A stretch of DNA of 64,000 bases, taken from positions 15,420,501-15,484,500 of the forward strand of contig NC_036447.1 in NCBI RefSeq assembly GCF_002775205.1, written 5' to 3'. The translations under genes were made by a program, and so were the position numbers. How positions within the stretch are numbered: position 1 is the first letter of the stretch; every line of letters starts with the position of its first letter. Positions 13,093 through 27,318 of this stretch are shown here, in pieces. Source of the stretch: Xiphophorus maculatus (lineage: Eukaryota; Chordata; Actinopteri; Cyprinodontiformes; Poeciliidae). The notes beneath the pieces are model-generated. The model was given only the letters and a program-made list of their open reading frames with translations. It ran no database searches and was not told the DNA's origin.

Positions 13093-16000
13093 CGACGATG
13101 ATGATGATGAAATAAATGAAATGGAGAGGACGTGAGAAGGCTGATGTTTAAATCCAGCCACAGATTTTGATTTTGTCGAGACAACACAAATTCATGTTTT
13201 CTTAAAAGTGTCTACATTGGAACCATTCCATAGTGGCTCTGGCTGTATGTTCAGAACCATTTTCCAGCTGGAAGATGAAATAATTACTGTCGAGAAATTC
13301 TCCCACCCAAGTTGTGGCTCTCTGCAGCTCTTCCAAATTTATCATGGGACTCTTAGGTCCCTCTCTGATTAAGCTTCTCTTTGCCTCCTCTGTCAGCTTG
13401 AGTGGATGTGATGTCCTGACAGGTATGTAGTTGTACCAAGATTTTTTGGAAATAAAAATAAATTATTTCACTGCAGTTGTACACTACTGTGTGTTGGTCT
13501 TTCACATAAAATCCCTGAAACAGGGCAAAATGTGCAAAGACTCTATTGGTATGAATACTATTGCAATGCATTGTATATGAAGAAGCACATTTTTATACTT
13601 TCATCGTAACCAACAGTTTGCAAAGTGATACTTAAGCAGATTAATTTGAAAATGTAGCAAGAGTAATTGCCAAATCTTAATAAAGGGAGGGTACATTTGA
13701 TATAGATTAAAACATTTTTTATTTGTTTCATGAAACCGGATACAATTTGTTAGCTCGCAACGAACATGCTAAATATTTTGAGCAGCAGCTATGAAGGTAA
13801 ACAGTTTCTTAAATCTCTGACCAACTCCACTTACTAACCACATGGACATCATGTCCTAGTTAAACTGAAAACGAAGCACAAAAGCTCTGGGGAGCTATAC
13901 CAAAGATCAAACAGTATGTTTGAGGTCATGTTTAAGCAGAGGGATGAAGATGGAATCAGTCAAACATTTTTATAATTCTTTAATTCTCTTTTTTTTTTAG
14001 CTTAAGTTTAACTTTTGCATTCTCATTTCCATGTTTATTATTATAAAAAAATCACTCATCATCCTAGCTGTTTAAGGATGTTGGTATGTTAAGTGGACTT
14101 CAGAGAGAGTAATAGCAGCCACTAAAGAAATGTCAATGGTGACATTTAGTATAAATATGTAGCCTGGGAAGAAGTGAATGTGAGAACCCATGTTTAATTT
14201 TTAAAAGGTCTTGCCTCTCCCAGGCCAAACAAAGTTTGTTAATATAATATATATTGGTGGTATTTTCTAGGACCACACAAAGAAGTGATATTGATTCTTC
14301 TTGTCTGTGCATTTGGTTGCTGTGATTAGGTGTCTGACTGTGTTTAGACATACAACAGGCTACACTTGCAGACCTATTACAAAACCAAATCAAACTGAAA
14401 TATGTGAACTTGCACGTATGATCAATCTCAGATTCTAGTATCTATTATTTCCAGCGAAGCTAATAGGAGCTAGTAGAAATCAATCTCAGGGTCATTTTAT
14501 GTTTAAATCCCAGAAAAACATATACTTATTGACAATCACCCTAAAGCTCTTAGATATTCTGTCACACTGAAAAATGTAGAAATACAACATGCTTCATTTG
14601 CATTGTTAATAACTATGGCAAAGATGATTTTTTTTAACACAATTATTCATTAGCGTAGATTTTTTTTCCTAACTGAATAAAAGCACACAAATGGAATGCA
14701 GAATTCTTCTCCATTTTCCAGTGTGAAATTATGTTCCCCATAAAGACACATTTATTTTAAGGCTTTTAACATCATCTTTACCAGTGGAAGGTCCTGCATT
14801 TCATAGTTAACTATCGGGAAAACACTGAAAGTATAAATAACTAATTCAAGATACAATTTAATGTGTTTTTCCAAAACTGAAAGTCTTTCAGTAATGACAG
14901 AAAACCTTTCTACATCAGAGAAATCTCTTTCTGTTTAAAACTCTTCACATGAACACTTTCCAACTTTACTGCACTCTGCACAATTAGATCTAATGAGGTG
15001 TATTACCAAGATTGGTGCTTGACCCTTACCTGTATCGGTTCTCCTGTTGGCGTCATGACTTCGTCTGACAGCTCCATCATATTCAGAGCCATGAGTGCAA
15101 TCTGGACTGCATGAGTCTCACTCTCCTTATGTAAGCCACCAGCCACACAATAGGCATCACCAATGGTCTCCACCTGAAGAGAGACGAAATGCTGTTACAG
15201 TAATTTTGGACTGCTCAGCTGAGACAGAACAAAGCCTCTCAGCAGGATTATGTGCTCTGCCCAAGTTGAAGTCAAAAGATTATTTGCACAATTATTATTG
15301 CTTGGTTAGTTTGATCTTTTTTCCCCCTTCAAGCTACTCAAGCTATTTCTAAAAACAATGTTGAAATGAAGACAACGTAGCTTAAACACAATGATTAATG
15401 TCAAGTGGCTTCTCATCAAAACCATACCTTCTTGTGTAAAAAAGAAAAGGTTGGAATACAGCCAAAAGCAAAACTTTTACAAATAACAGTACTTAATCCT
15501 TAGAAATGCTAAAAAGTCAAATGTTACTTTTATCTTTTCTTCCCGTCATTTGTATAAATCTGGTCTTTAGCTACCCGGCCCAGAATAGATAAAACTATTT
15601 TAGGGTTATATGCAGAGTGGAAACAGGGGACTTAAGCATCCTCAAACCATTGCATTTTACAAGACATTTGACAAATGTGCTTCTCTTTCTGTTTTGCTTG
15701 TCTGACACTTTGATTATATTATCCAACATTGCTCCAGGTTAGAAGCCGTCAGCAGACTTTACGGTTGTTATAACTAAACTAAGAGTTGACCTTTTAGTCA
15801 AAATAGATTTGATCTATTTTTTTCTTTTCTCCCAATTAAATGCTACCACTGATCGAACAAAAATAACCAGAGTAAACAAAAAAAAAGAAATGCTTTCAAA
15901 TCAAAGCTGTTTAAACCAACCTGGCCTTTTGTGAATTAACAAATTGCATTCACTTGCTAAATCATGAAATGACTGATTAGCCACATTTTCTGTCCAATTT

Positions 16001-19000
16001 TGCAAGCCATGCTAAGGCCAAATTACTGGTATACTTTTAGAGACATGATATGCCTTAAATAGAACCTGTGTGACATCATGAAGTAGCCTAAAATATCTCA
16101 AAAGGCAGCAGTATGTCCTGATCAAAGATGTTGAGGAACAGTAGGAAAGCAAAGCTATTAACATTCATCAGTCTGGAAAGGGTAGTAAAGTCATTTCTAA
16201 GAGTATGGGGCTCCAATGAATCATAGTAAAAACCATGATCCCTAAATGGAAAAAACATGGAAAAGTGGGGAAGTTTCCCAGCAGTAACCAGCCTGCCAAA
16301 ATTACTCTTAAGAGCCCATTGAGGAAGTCACAAAATAACACGGAGTATCTAAACTACTGCAGACTTGAACAGTGATTCAACAATACCAGAGAGACTGGGA
16401 AGCAGTGGCTGACTGCTGACCAAAATGAAAACAAAGGTTTGTCTCAAATTTATGCAGCAGGGAAATTATCCAAAGCACTCCAACACATCTCTAAATCACC
16501 TCTAAATATGCTGAAAAACAAAACAAATTAAACGTTATTGAGTGGAATATCCACTCTAAAATTTGGATGATATGTTCAAATATGTTGTGATATGTAATTG
16601 GTAAAAATGCTCCAATGTGGAGGAATTACACCAATTCTCAAAATTACTGCACAGAGATGGAAAAGATTCACTACTTGTTGCCAGTGCAGGTGGAACAGGA
16701 GCTTATAATGTTTAAGGGCCATGAATCTTTCAGAAAAGACAAGGTTGATTTGTATATAGTAATCATCACTTGAAAACTGCTTTTTGTATTTACTGGGGTT
16801 ATCTGTGTTTGGAATTAATATTTGCAGAGTAATACAAAACATTAAAATGTTATAAAAAAGCAATAACAGGGACAATCAGCTGGCAAACACTTCCACTGTA
16901 CCAGAGACAAGAGTTTTAAACAGACAAGTACAATTACAACAAGCACATTAATTTCTGAACATATTGTTTAAAGGTAAGTATAATAATTTTCAGACTGAAA
17001 AGTGAAGTTATTTGCTTATGTTTACATTCAATAGTATTTTCAAAATTGTTTGTAAAACTTGTAGAAAAATTAACAATTACTATGCTATTTTTAATTTGAC
17101 ATAAAAGTGTAAAATATGTATTTTTGCAGAGAGCTAGCACAGGCACCCATAAGGTTAATGGTACTGTGGTGTCTAATCACATTTCTCCTTACAGCTTTTT
17201 ACCACACCTTACAAAACAAACATAAACATATTAGAGTTTTATCCACTGACAGACACCTAAACAGAATAAAGTACATCCTCTTACTTGAGCATACCTTATA
17301 CACATCCAGCTCTCCACACTGATGGTCAAACCTGGTGTACAGCTCATTGAGCATGGTGATCACTTGCATCGGTGTACAGACTGCACAAACAGCCGTGAAG
17401 CCCACTATGTCAGAGAACAGCATTGTAACTTGATCAAACTTCTTGGCCTGAACTGTTTCACCCTGCCACAGCTGCTGTGCCACTTTTCCAGGGAAGATGC
17501 AGTAGAGGAGGTCCACCGTCTTCTTTTTCTCCTCCTCCAGGGCTTGGTGAGCGTGCTCCAGGGCCGCCTTGGCTTTCCCCAGCCTCTTCTTCAAACCGTC
17601 CTGGGCTTTGGCCTGCTCACCAACCAGGACCACGTCCCGAAGTGCGTTATGGATAGGAATGTCCGACAGATAAAGGCCACAGCCCGTTAGCTCCTCCAGC
17701 TTGTCTACACACGGTGAACCCAAGAACAAGATGGCATTTGACTCTGAGACGTAAATCATCTGACCTTTAAGGTCCATGAGCTAAGAGGAAAAAGAGAAAG
17801 ATGATAAAGATTGACTAAGGAGGAACGTGGTTTACATTTTTGCAAGAGACACATGTAAAGATCAGCATGTAAGCAGCGTTCCCAGCAAAGCTCCCTGACT
17901 TCAAAGGATACAACTACACCCCAAAATGATTCATTTACCTTGTACATTAAGATTTTAAATGTTTTTCATTCAACCAATTGGTTTTATTATGGTGGGAAGT
18001 GAGACTGACATTTCTCAAAAGATAGTTAATAAATGTAAGTTGGGTTTTCGTGCTGAAAAGCAATCTGCATTTGTCTATATTTCATCCATAAAATGCAATG
18101 TTAAAAGTTGGAATTTTTTCCATTCCAAAGTAGGAATTGGAAAAAGTTGGAATTCCTACTTGGCATGACCCAAACAGATTTGAGTCGACATCAAGCTGTT
18201 AAAATTACTTCCAGTCACAAGACACTTGTTGGTAAAGTAAAAAATTAGCTTACATTTAAATCTTCAAGGGTTATGTGAATCATTTTCTGCTAAATTGTAG
18301 CTATGTAAGAAAAAAAAGTAAATTTTTCTCTTTTGGCCTCCATGTATTTAGATTATCTAACATACAATGTAAATACACTTAGCTTAACAACTGTGTGTAA
18401 ATATAAACACAAGAGAAACTGAACACAAACATGACAAATTCTAAATTTATAAAACCACAGCTGTATATGGGTGTCTGTCATTCGAGCCGCAACTTTAGAG
18501 GGCTAAATCCTCGATTTATCGTCTAATTCAAAGAACCTTATCAGAGAGACTTTTTACTAACCGCATCGCAGCATTGCCAGGGGAGATGTCATTAATTCAC
18601 TAACGAACCACTGTAGTCCAGACTGATTGTTTTGGCTCAGCAGCATGTAGATGAATTGATGTTATATTTGGTCCAGACATCAAAAGTGGACATTAATAGT
18701 GCCTTTCTGCTGGCTGAATTATACCTCTGCTTTTCATCCCAGACTAAGGTTACATTTGCTCTGATGAAGAATACACTGATGTACTCTTCTCCTTACAGCC
18801 TGCGATGACTTGCAAATTTGCAATTCTTTGTAGGGTGATTTTTCTTGCTTTTCGTGATTTTCATACAGATCAGAATTAAGATTTTTCCAGTTTAAGTTTG
18901 ATTTTTTTCAAAAGTTTCTAAGCACATACCAGTGAAAAAGCATGTCAGCAAAATGACATCTATAAACTGTGTGCTATGTGGTAGAATTATAAAACTGAAC

Positions 19001-22000
19001 TTGTTGATTCAGTTAATACAAAGGTATGTGTTAAGGTTTGTTATACTTCCTCATGGGATTTCCAGCATTATCTCCATTTCTTGGTGCCCCTGAAGTAAAA
19101 AGACTAAATATGTCCATGTTTTCCTGTATTAATCTAACATTGTGGCATTTGCTGCAGTTCTGCAAACAATGAGGCATTCAGATTTTATTCTTTCCCATCT
19201 TCCTCTTTCAGTTTTGTTTGTTACAATTCCAGTTGGTTTAAGAATTTTATTGCTGTGACTGTAGATTTAGGTTTTCATGAGCAAATGTAATCTAGAAAGC
19301 TATTTTCTGGCCTTTAACAACTGGCATGTCCTCTTGTCCTTCCCCTTTTGAAGAGAGGCTCAAAGAAAATGAACTTTATAATGAATTTCTTTTTCCTAGA
19401 GAACAACTACTATTATTTCTATTTGAGAACTGATGCTCTAATACACAGAGTTCATATGACAATGTCTTGAATTTTGCACAGACAGACTGAAAATTTTCAC
19501 TTCTAAAAATATCTTTTGTTTTTGTTTTGAATGTCATTGCAAAGTTGCAAAACAATTATTTCAATCTAAGCATTTGTTATTTTTGATAAGCTCATGTGTG
19601 GGTGGTGAAGCAGAGCAGCGGGAGTGTTTTCAAATTGCAACATAATTCAGGTTAATTGTGTCACTTCCACTGACATCGCAGTCGTATTTTTACACCAGGG
19701 AGCTGCCGGTAACACAGTATTGACTCCAGATGAAAGACACTGCTGTGTCTGCTCACTCACCCACTCACAGATTTCCACCTGTTTTACACCACCATCACGT
19801 TTACTCGTTGATGCTTTTTTTTTTTTTTGCTTGTCAGTGTGACCGATTGCTGTGCACTCTTGCTGAAATAGCACCAGCATGGCTCTGCATTTGATGGGTA
19901 AAATGCTTTGACATTTGCTTCTGATCTCCTCTGGGGGTATAATGTTGATCTCCACCTCGGGACAAGTGTGCTCAAGTACAACATTAATAGGCTTGACTGC
20001 TTGTAAACAGCTCAATTTTTTTAACCCTATGTCTCTTTCCATTTAATATCAACATAATCATGAGAAGATTTTCAGCCTCATGAATCAAGAACATCCCTTT
20101 TTTTGAGCAGAGATGCATCTATCAGAATCTTGTGGCCAATTGCCAAGCTCTAGTTCTTGTAAAGCTTTGACCTGAAGATACTAAATTTATTGTGTTGTAG
20201 TTTCTCTTACAATGTTATAAGAACAGCCTTCAAAATATTCCCTTAAAGTCTGTACTCCTAGTAGTGGTTATTAATTATTTATAACAGGAGAAGCATCATG
20301 CCATTGTATGTGATTACACTTTTAAACTACTGTCTTTAGCATCTCAAACTATCAATTAGCACAGTTAGCAATGCTCAAATTATTGGAAGAGTGACCTCCA
20401 GGTATGCACGTTAGAAAATGTAGAGCATCAACAAAACCTTAACAAAAATGAATGAGTTTCAACATGAAAAAATACAATATACCTTTAAACAGCTTCTTAC
20501 ATCTCTTTGCTTTCTCTGAATTCATTTTAAACATCTCACCAATCCTGTAAATAGCTATTTTTGATACTTCTTAGTAATACCTTCCACACCAAGGAGTTTG
20601 ATTGTTATCATCTAGTGCTTTCACTGATCAGAGAAGAAAGTGTGTTTTTAATTTTGGATGGGACTTCAACTAGTCAGGCCAAATCAAACTAATGCCACTT
20701 AACAGTTGGTTTCTAAGTGAAATCATTTAATTCATGTCTACATACCTTCCCTGTGTTGTCTGCAGTAGAAACTCCATGCTTGATCCGAATGATAAATTGT
20801 GCATTTAGCATGGTCAGAATACCCTGGAAGGTGCATTTGATCTGTGGAGAGACAATGGAGAAGTATTCTTGGAAGGTCGAAGACCGTCTCTGTCCATCCT
20901 TCCTAAACAGTCTCTTTCTGAGCCCATGTCCTATTTGGACCAGAACCATGTCTTGGTCAAGTATCAGGTGAAAAGGGAATATAGTGGAGAACAAGGAAGT
21001 AGGGAGGGTCCCCGCTGAGGTAGCCCGGAGTGGACTGGGGCTGAGAGTTTTAGCATCCTTTACTATAACTGTGTACAGGAGACTGGGCTGAGGGCTGGAC
21101 TGCAGGATGGTGTCTTTAGCATTGGGGGGATCCTTCAAAACATCCACAGTAGTGTTATACAGCAGGCGTGCGGCAGCTTTGATGACACCAGGGAAAAAAA
21201 GCTCAGTGCAGGGGCGGGGGTTAAAGAAATAGACAGTAAGCAGGTCCGGATCCTTGTCTAAGCACAGCACCGATGGTTCGTTTACACAATCGTCTCTGTC
21301 CGGGTTGGGCGGCACGCTGCTCTGTTTCAACAAGACGTTGAAGCTGTTGAGGAAGTCGTGCAGAGCACCCCCCACCACTCTTAGAATGTGCTTGTCCTCC
21401 TCATAGCACATATTGAAGATCTCCTCGCCGAGAGCAATTTCCAAACCTTCCATTGGGATTGCTGTCAAACACATGAGGAGAAACAGATGAAGATATGACG
21501 CAACCAATCATTGTTGTGTGAGCCATCCTTTGTCAGGATTGTCAGTACCTGTTTTGGTCGAATAACTGTTCATCATCTCAAGCAAATGCTCCAGTTCATC
21601 ACTGCAGTTCTGGTAGTGAGAACAGCAAGCGGCTGGACTGAAAAGCCCACAGATAACATATTTAGTCAGGTGTAGCTATGCTCAGGAAAGCATGTTTTTA
21701 CTGGCAAGTAAACAGACTGGTGGCCATCATCAAAGTATATAAAGCTTTTAAAACAAAGGTTTTCCCTCATACTATATAGTTAACAGCTATCTTAAGTCCA
21801 AGATAAAATGTCATCTAGAGCATAAATTCAGATGTTTTCAGAATTCAAACAATCATGGTGTAGAACAGGGGTGTCAAACTAATTTTCATTTTGGGCCATA
21901 TCAAGATCACAAATGTCTTCAGATGGCTGGTACTAGTGGAACATATTGATAAAACAACCCACTAACAAATCCTTAAAATATTAATTGATGGATGTCTCAG

Positions 22001-22816
22001 AATTCAAGGAGTACTTCTTGAAGTTAAATTATGTTGAACATTTTTACACGCTGATTTAATTTAACAGTGTACAGATAAAATTTGTGTTGATTTGAATAAT
22101 AAAGTAATATTTAAGTACATAACTATTATCTTGAAAGTTCTATTTATACCCTCCTACTTCTTCTTATGTCTAGAAGGCTAAATAAACTTTAAATAATTTT
22201 AGGTGTTCTTCTTGTTTTGTCAACTGCTAACTGTGAAAGTATGAGTACAAAGAGAGCGCTCCATAATTAACCAGATAACACATGTTAGTAATACCTTTAG
22301 TTTTACTCAGAACTGTAAAGCTAAAATATTTTGAGAAGAATTAACTTGTTTCTTTTATCAGTCCAGTTTTTACTAAATATGTAAATAACAATAGACACAT
22401 GCCATTTTATAACTGTAGTAATCAATGAGATGTTTTATTATTTAGCATAATTATTGTTTTTCTGTTTTACAAAAAAAAAAAACTAAATCAAATAATAGGT
22501 GTGAAAACACTGCGAATATACGAACTCTTGTTGTCGTTATGTTATCATTCAAGGTTATCAGATCATGAGAATCTCATACCATTTTGTGCTTACCACTCAT
22601 ACAATAAACACCCTTCCAGAATTTTTTTTAGCAAATGTTTTTCCAATTCAACTCCTCCAAATATTTACTATATCATGGCATCTAAGTAGCTGTGGTAACA
22701 CAGCTTCAAATGTACCAAAACACCTCTGAAACAGCGTAGCAGGTAAGTCAGAGCTAAATGAATGTGAAGAAATAACACTTTCAGATCAATATCTAATTCT
22801 GATCCTAATGAGTGAA

Positions 22817-22855
<39 letters not shown>

Positions 22856-23758
22856 TGTGCGCGTGGGGGTGTAGGGGTGTGTGTGGGGGTGTGCGTGTAT
22901 GTGTTTCATTTCCTTTAGGTGGAAAAAAGCCATTTCTTTTTTACTCCCAGTATCCATAGCAGCCCCAGTCTGCATCCCTCCTTATTGTTATTATGCTCAT
23001 TAGTGCCAGTCTGTTAGTGAGACTGACAGGAGGAATTTGTGATGTGTTGGGAAACAGATGATCCAAATGAGCTGCAGCTTCTTACGTCGTGAGAGGTAAG
23101 AAGCTGTTGAGGTGGATTAGGCACAAAAAAAGATTTTTCAGATAGGAATGCATGTAGTGAATTCACTCTGCTTTGTTTTTCAAAAATACATATGGGAAAA
23201 TAAAGACAAGTTACCTCCCAGAGTCCCTGCTGTGATCTGCTAGTGTCATCATTCTTTGGAGAGCAGTGTGCAGCCTTTGAAACTGTATCACAAAGTGTCC
23301 AGCAAGTTAAAGGTTATAAAACGGTACAGACTTGATATCAATTGATTTAATCATATCAGGATTACAGAATATCATTATTTATATAAACAGGTATGAGGGT
23401 TTCTGCTTTTTCTGCAGAAATGCGACAAATAATAAAAACATTTTAAAAATAAAGACATTTAAATTTTTTCCGTTTGGTTACATGAGACGCAAAATCATGC
23501 ATGATTTCATTAAGTTACCTCTGGACATGCCAATTTTCGGATGCTGTCTCCAAGTGTGTGCAGGTTAACTTTGGCTCTGCTTGTTTTCTGTCGAGGTACA
23601 GCCTGGCTTATTTTTCCATGCACGTCCTTAGAAATAGGCGATAAATCCGCAGCGTCAAGTGAGCGCTCCTCAAAGTCTCCGAGCTCGTCGCTTTTGGCGC
23701 TGCCGGAGAACGGGCATTCTCCGGATATCTTCAGTTCTTTCAGTTTAGCGCAAAACAT
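12291..23758 (-). CDS. gucy1a1: Soluble guanylate cyclase subunit alpha-1
   Basis: Partner of beta-1 in the NO-activated cytosolic enzyme that converts GTP to cGMP. Coding exons (minus strand): 23519-23758, 23215-23282, 21549-21637, 20746-21461, 17295-17780, 15030-15173, 12687-12841 and 12291-12429. They are all GT-AG and in phase and sum to 678 codons plus stop (human: 690). The start at [17 protein letters not shown] matches the family N-terminus; an ATG five codons upstream is less likely. Order: H-NOX-like region (about 100-270, with [20 protein letters not shown]), PAS ([18 protein letters not shown]), coiled coil ([20 protein letters not shown]), catalytic domain. The two metal-binding aspartates are Asp495 (MLFSDIVGF) and Asp539 (VETIGDAY), 44 residues apart as in mammals. 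The C-terminus is shorter than human. The encoded segment after exon 3 is Cys-rich ([11 protein letters not shown]). Confidence 0.96.
13014..13110. repeat. ATG/GAT trinucleotide microsatellite
   Basis: About 32 trinucleotide units with two interior GAC variants, in the gucy1a1 intron between the last two coding exons. The antisense ORF reads as poly-His and is an artefact. Confidence 0.97.
13200..13580 (-). mobile_element. Tc1-like element fragment
   Basis: GGCTCTGGCTGTATGTTCAG, TTTTCCAGCTGGAAGATGAA and the end block TTGGTCTTTCACATAAAATC with a terminal TGCAATGCATTGTA match, in order, the inverted Tc1-like family of this window. It is degenerate and lies inside a gucy1a1 intron. Confidence 0.65.
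16100..16510 (+). mobile_element. Degenerate Tc1-like transposase fragment (second family)
   Basis: Blocks such as GGGCTCCAATGAATCATAGT, TGGAAAAAACATGGAAAAGT and TTTCCCAGCAGTAACCAGCC follow the order of a Tc1-type transposase helix-turn-helix region common in fish. It has stops and indels, no TIRs that I can find, and lies in a gucy1a1 intron. Confidence 0.55.
21866..21960 (+). mobile_element. hAT-type element 5' end fragment
   Basis: The start CAGGGGTGTCAAACTAATTT followed by TTTGGGCCATATCAAGATCA is the terminal sequence of a hAT-like repeat widespread in fish. No matching right terminus was found nearby, so it is a truncated copy in a gucy1a1 intron. Confidence 0.55.
22818..22900. repeat. 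GT-rich microsatellite
   Basis: A clean GT run at about 22818-22850 decays into GGGGTGT-type repeats, in a gucy1a1 intron. Confidence 0.9.
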
Positions 23759-24231
23759 CTTCCCCTTTTGCAAGCGAACAATCTTCTAGATGCACTTGAG
23801 TATTATCTCATTTCAGAGGGGGGCAGATGTGACCGAGCTGCTGCGCTCTCTGTGAGCATCCCCATCATCTCTTGCTCTTCTGGATACCTTCGTACTCCGA
23901 CTAGGTGCAAATTCAAATCATCATCACCAAAAGCACATCCCGAGAGCGCATACAATATTCATTGGGAAGCTGCATGGGCAGCTGATGGCAGGGAACCAGC
24001 GTTGCCAAAAGCCAATGAGCAAGTAATGAAAAAGAGCGGCAGGCCAATCCATGCGCAAAAGGGGCTGGTGTAGGCTATCTGAGGAACCTATCAGCCATGA
24101 GAAATTACTTCCAACTCACTGGTCGCATGCAAGATTTTTTTGTTCTCAACCCAGATGTACAATTGAACTGGAGGCTTTCAAACTGCTAATTATTAACGTA
24201 ATTGTAGCAGTGTGTTCAGCTAGGTTCAGGA
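23759..24231 (-). promoter_or_regulatory. gucy1a1 5' UTR and upstream flank
   Basis: The sequence immediately upstream of the alpha-1 ATG, with moderate GC content near 23640-24060. In mammals this gene has upstream noncoding exons, so the true start site may lie farther right. No TATA box stands out. Only the position supports the call. Confidence 0.35.
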
Positions 24232-24243
24232 TATTATTATTAC

Positions 24244-24313
<70 letters not shown>

Positions 24314-24314
24314 T
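24232..24314. repeat. ATT trinucleotide microsatellite
   Basis: About 27 uninterrupted ATT units upstream of gucy1a1. A second ATT array lies about 400 bp to the right. Confidence 0.97.
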
Positions 24315-24705
24315 ATCAACTCAGTTATATTTTACTAAACTTATTCCCATTTTGTCACAGTGCAAAAACATTTAATGGGATATTTTAGGAAACTTTATGT
24401 TTCCTTGTATCACAACTGTATTGTGTAATACAAGGAAAGAATAAAAGGTTTCAAAAATCTTTACAAATCAATTCAATCCGTTTACTCATGAGTCACTCTT
24501 ATTTCATTAGTCCACAGAATCATTCAAAAAATGTGTCTTCAGATATCACTCAGGTTATGTGTCTTGTTAAGTGGTTCGTTCTCCAGGTAGGTTGATAGAA
24601 TTGTATAGAATTGGGAGATAATGAGTTCCTGGTAGTGGCACGCTTCATTCTTTTCAGTTCCTGACAGTTAATTTTCTGTTTTTCTCAAAACGGTTTTTGT
24701 TACCC

Positions 24706-24722
24706 TGTTGTTGTTGTTGTTG

Positions 24723-24773
<51 letters not shown>
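24706..24773. repeat. TTG/TTA compound microsatellite
   Basis: Several GTT units pass directly into about 17 ATT units. The poly-Leu ORFs across this and the preceding array are artefacts. Confidence 0.95.
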
Positions 24774-24774
<1 letters not shown>

Positions 24775-26599
24775 TACTGAAAAAGTTTGCAACAAAACTT
24801 TTGATTGTTCTGGGATCGCGCTCCACATCATTCGAGCAATTTCGGGTAATTCATCCTCCTGAAAGACCTTCAGTAATTTTTGACTTTTTAGATTTGGTTA
24901 AGTCTCTTTTTTGAATCCATCTGGCCTAAAGAAAAGAAGTAACCTAATAATTATGCATACTTTTCTATAGCGTGTTGAGGCCACCACCACCCCTCCCCTA
25001 TAACACAGATAGACATCACCTTAAATCCATTAAACATTCAAATTTATCCAGCTTGGAGCTAAGGCCACCATAAAAATGATACGTTCAAAATATTAACTCA
25101 TCTATAGCACACGGTGTAATTTGTTGAGCAGAAAATGAAAACATAATTTGTATTTTTGTGAGGTTTGTTAATCACCCTGTAGACAATCTGCCTTTGTGTA
25201 AAGGATATGAAATTCCCTAAAATGCTAATCTGTTGAACTGATCAGACCAGATAGATGAATGAATGAATGAATGAAAACATTGATCAATGAATGAATGAAT
25301 GGCATAGCCTGGCCAAAGTTGTAGCAGGTGAATTATTTACAAAAAACAAATATTTCCAAAAATTCAACATTCATTCACTCAAAAGTTAATGGGGTGCAAA
25401 GAAACATGCCTGAACTTGGAGCAACCCACGCTGACATCCAGCACGCTGAGCGACAGTAACCTAGTTCTTTCCTTCTGACCTGCTAAATTCTTCTGTTTAA
25501 ATATCCACAAGCTATTCCAATAAAATAACATCTAATGAAATATTCCATGTAATAAGTAAGACGAAACATTAAAACATAAACTTGTGCATGCTACTTTGTA
25601 CCAGCAACAAGCACACTCTTAGTGTTGCCACAACCTTTTACAATAACATGTCACTGATTTACATATTTGTCCAGTAACTGAAATGAAAATTTGCTTCCTT
25701 GTCTTATCTTTTCACAGCAGAGCAGAAGGTCTGTATTGTAGATAATCATGACAAATATCTTCAGATTAATGCAGCTGTTGCTGTCTTCTTTGGGTCCTGG
25801 TGGGAGGCAGCTGCTACCTCTGTTCTTGCAGATGGGTCCCTGAGACTTGAGAACAAACTTTGAGATACACCTCAAGACAGACCCAGCAGGCCTTCAAGAG
25901 GAAAATGCAAATAAGAGGTTGATTTGCATCAAATTACCTGATGGAGTGCACTGCAGGGGATCTGGAGCGTGTCCTTCAAGCAGAGGAAGAGAGATGTGAA
26001 GCTGCAGGAACATTTAGGCATTAAAAATACTGTGCTTTGATCTCATTAATTTGTTGAAAATGGGTGATTTTGCTAAACGGACAAGCTTACTTAAAAAGGG
26101 GATAAGCAAGTGCTGAGTGAATAAATTGGATTCAGTCACTGGCTGTTTGTAGGTAAATTTGTTTGCCTGGAGACAGCAGGAAGCTGGGAGATTTCTTTAA
26201 ATACCACATGGTTCTGTTCTGGTTTCATTTAATCAGATCAGAGATGTTTGCTTCCTAACCTCTTAAAACTATTCATGTCTACTTTTGCAAACTCCTGCAG
26301 GTTTCTGGGTAACTGAGAAATTACTTTGGTCCTAGACCTCCACCAGAGAGTCCTGGTCAGTGGAATTACGTACTGATGCTTGTCCTTTGGTTAGTCTCTT
26401 CTACAGCATGTCTGAATTGCATTCTGGTCATCAGCAATGATTTGGTTTTCAGTATGAACCAGGCTCTCATTCTCAGTTGATTCAGTCACATTTAAAATTG
26501 CATTGCTGTTCTGCTATGTTTTCAGGCTGGTAGAAAAATCCTTGATGTTGTAAACCTTTAATGCAGAAGAAATCTAGAAAAACTTTGTGTTACACTCTA
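24774..26599. other. Intergenic stretch, no gene seen
   Basis: AT-rich DNA between gucy1a1 and ufsp2. It contains a GAAT tetranucleotide microsatellite at about 25254-25302. ORFs here are short and without splice context or family resemblance. Confidence 0.5.
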
Positions 26600-26750
26600 A
26601 AGTAATAGTAAATCAAAAGTATGCACCTCCTCACACATTTCTTTTAGTTGTCACATTTAAATGTTTCAGACCCTGAAACACGTGTTTATTATCAAAGATT
26701 ACCTCATTAAAGATAAAAAAGCCTTTTTAAAATGATGAAGGATGATGGAC
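26600..26750. mobile_element. Possible Tc1/mariner-like terminal fragment
   Basis: The segment around CACATTTAAATGTTTCAGAC, then TATCAAAGATTACCTCATTA, recalls the terminal region of a fish DNA transposon in which a similar order occurs. It is strongly diverged; the family is from memory. Confidence 0.35.
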
Positions 26751-27091
26751 AATGAGCTATGCTTCTACTCACTCCTTTTTGATTGGCTATGGTGTCCCAT
26801 AGTTATTGTGCATCCTTTAATTTTTATTTGCTGTTGTGAGATGTATCTTATTATGCAACATGTGGGAAGCTAGGTATTATTTGTGGGGCAAACACCTTTA
26901 CATTGTTTGTCTATATTTTAATCGTAATGGATTCCACATTTAAAATGCTCTAAAAATCTGAACACTTGACTGTGGTAAAGAATTTACTCGGAATTAACAT
27001 TCAAAAACTTCTGAGTTACTCAGATTGGTTTGTCTACTCCCAGTCCTGGGTCAACCAATGACCTGAGTTCATGTTTGACACACCTGTCAAG

Positions 27092-27318
27092 CATGGTGTG
27101 TCAAACTCCAGTTCTCAAGGGCCACTGTCCTGCAGTTTTTAGATGTGCCCCAGGTACAAATCACTGGAATTAAGTGGCTTAATTACCTCCTTCTTGTGTA
27201 GATAAGTTCTCCAGAACCTTGCTAATGACCTAAATATTTTTTCAGGTGTGGTGCAGCAGAGGAACATCTAAACGTTGCAGAGCAGTGGCCCTCCAGAACT
27301 GGAGTTTGACACCTGTGA
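27092..27318. mobile_element. hAT-type MITE with inverted termini
   Basis: The left end TGTCAAACTCCAGTTCTCAA and the right end, which ends in AGAACTGGAGTTTGACACC, are inverted repeats of about 19 bp. The next segments (GGGCCACTG on the left, CAGTGGCCCT on the right) are also inverted. This is the classic layout of a short non-autonomous hAT element of fish genomes, about 227 bp long. It has no coding capacity. Confidence 0.75.
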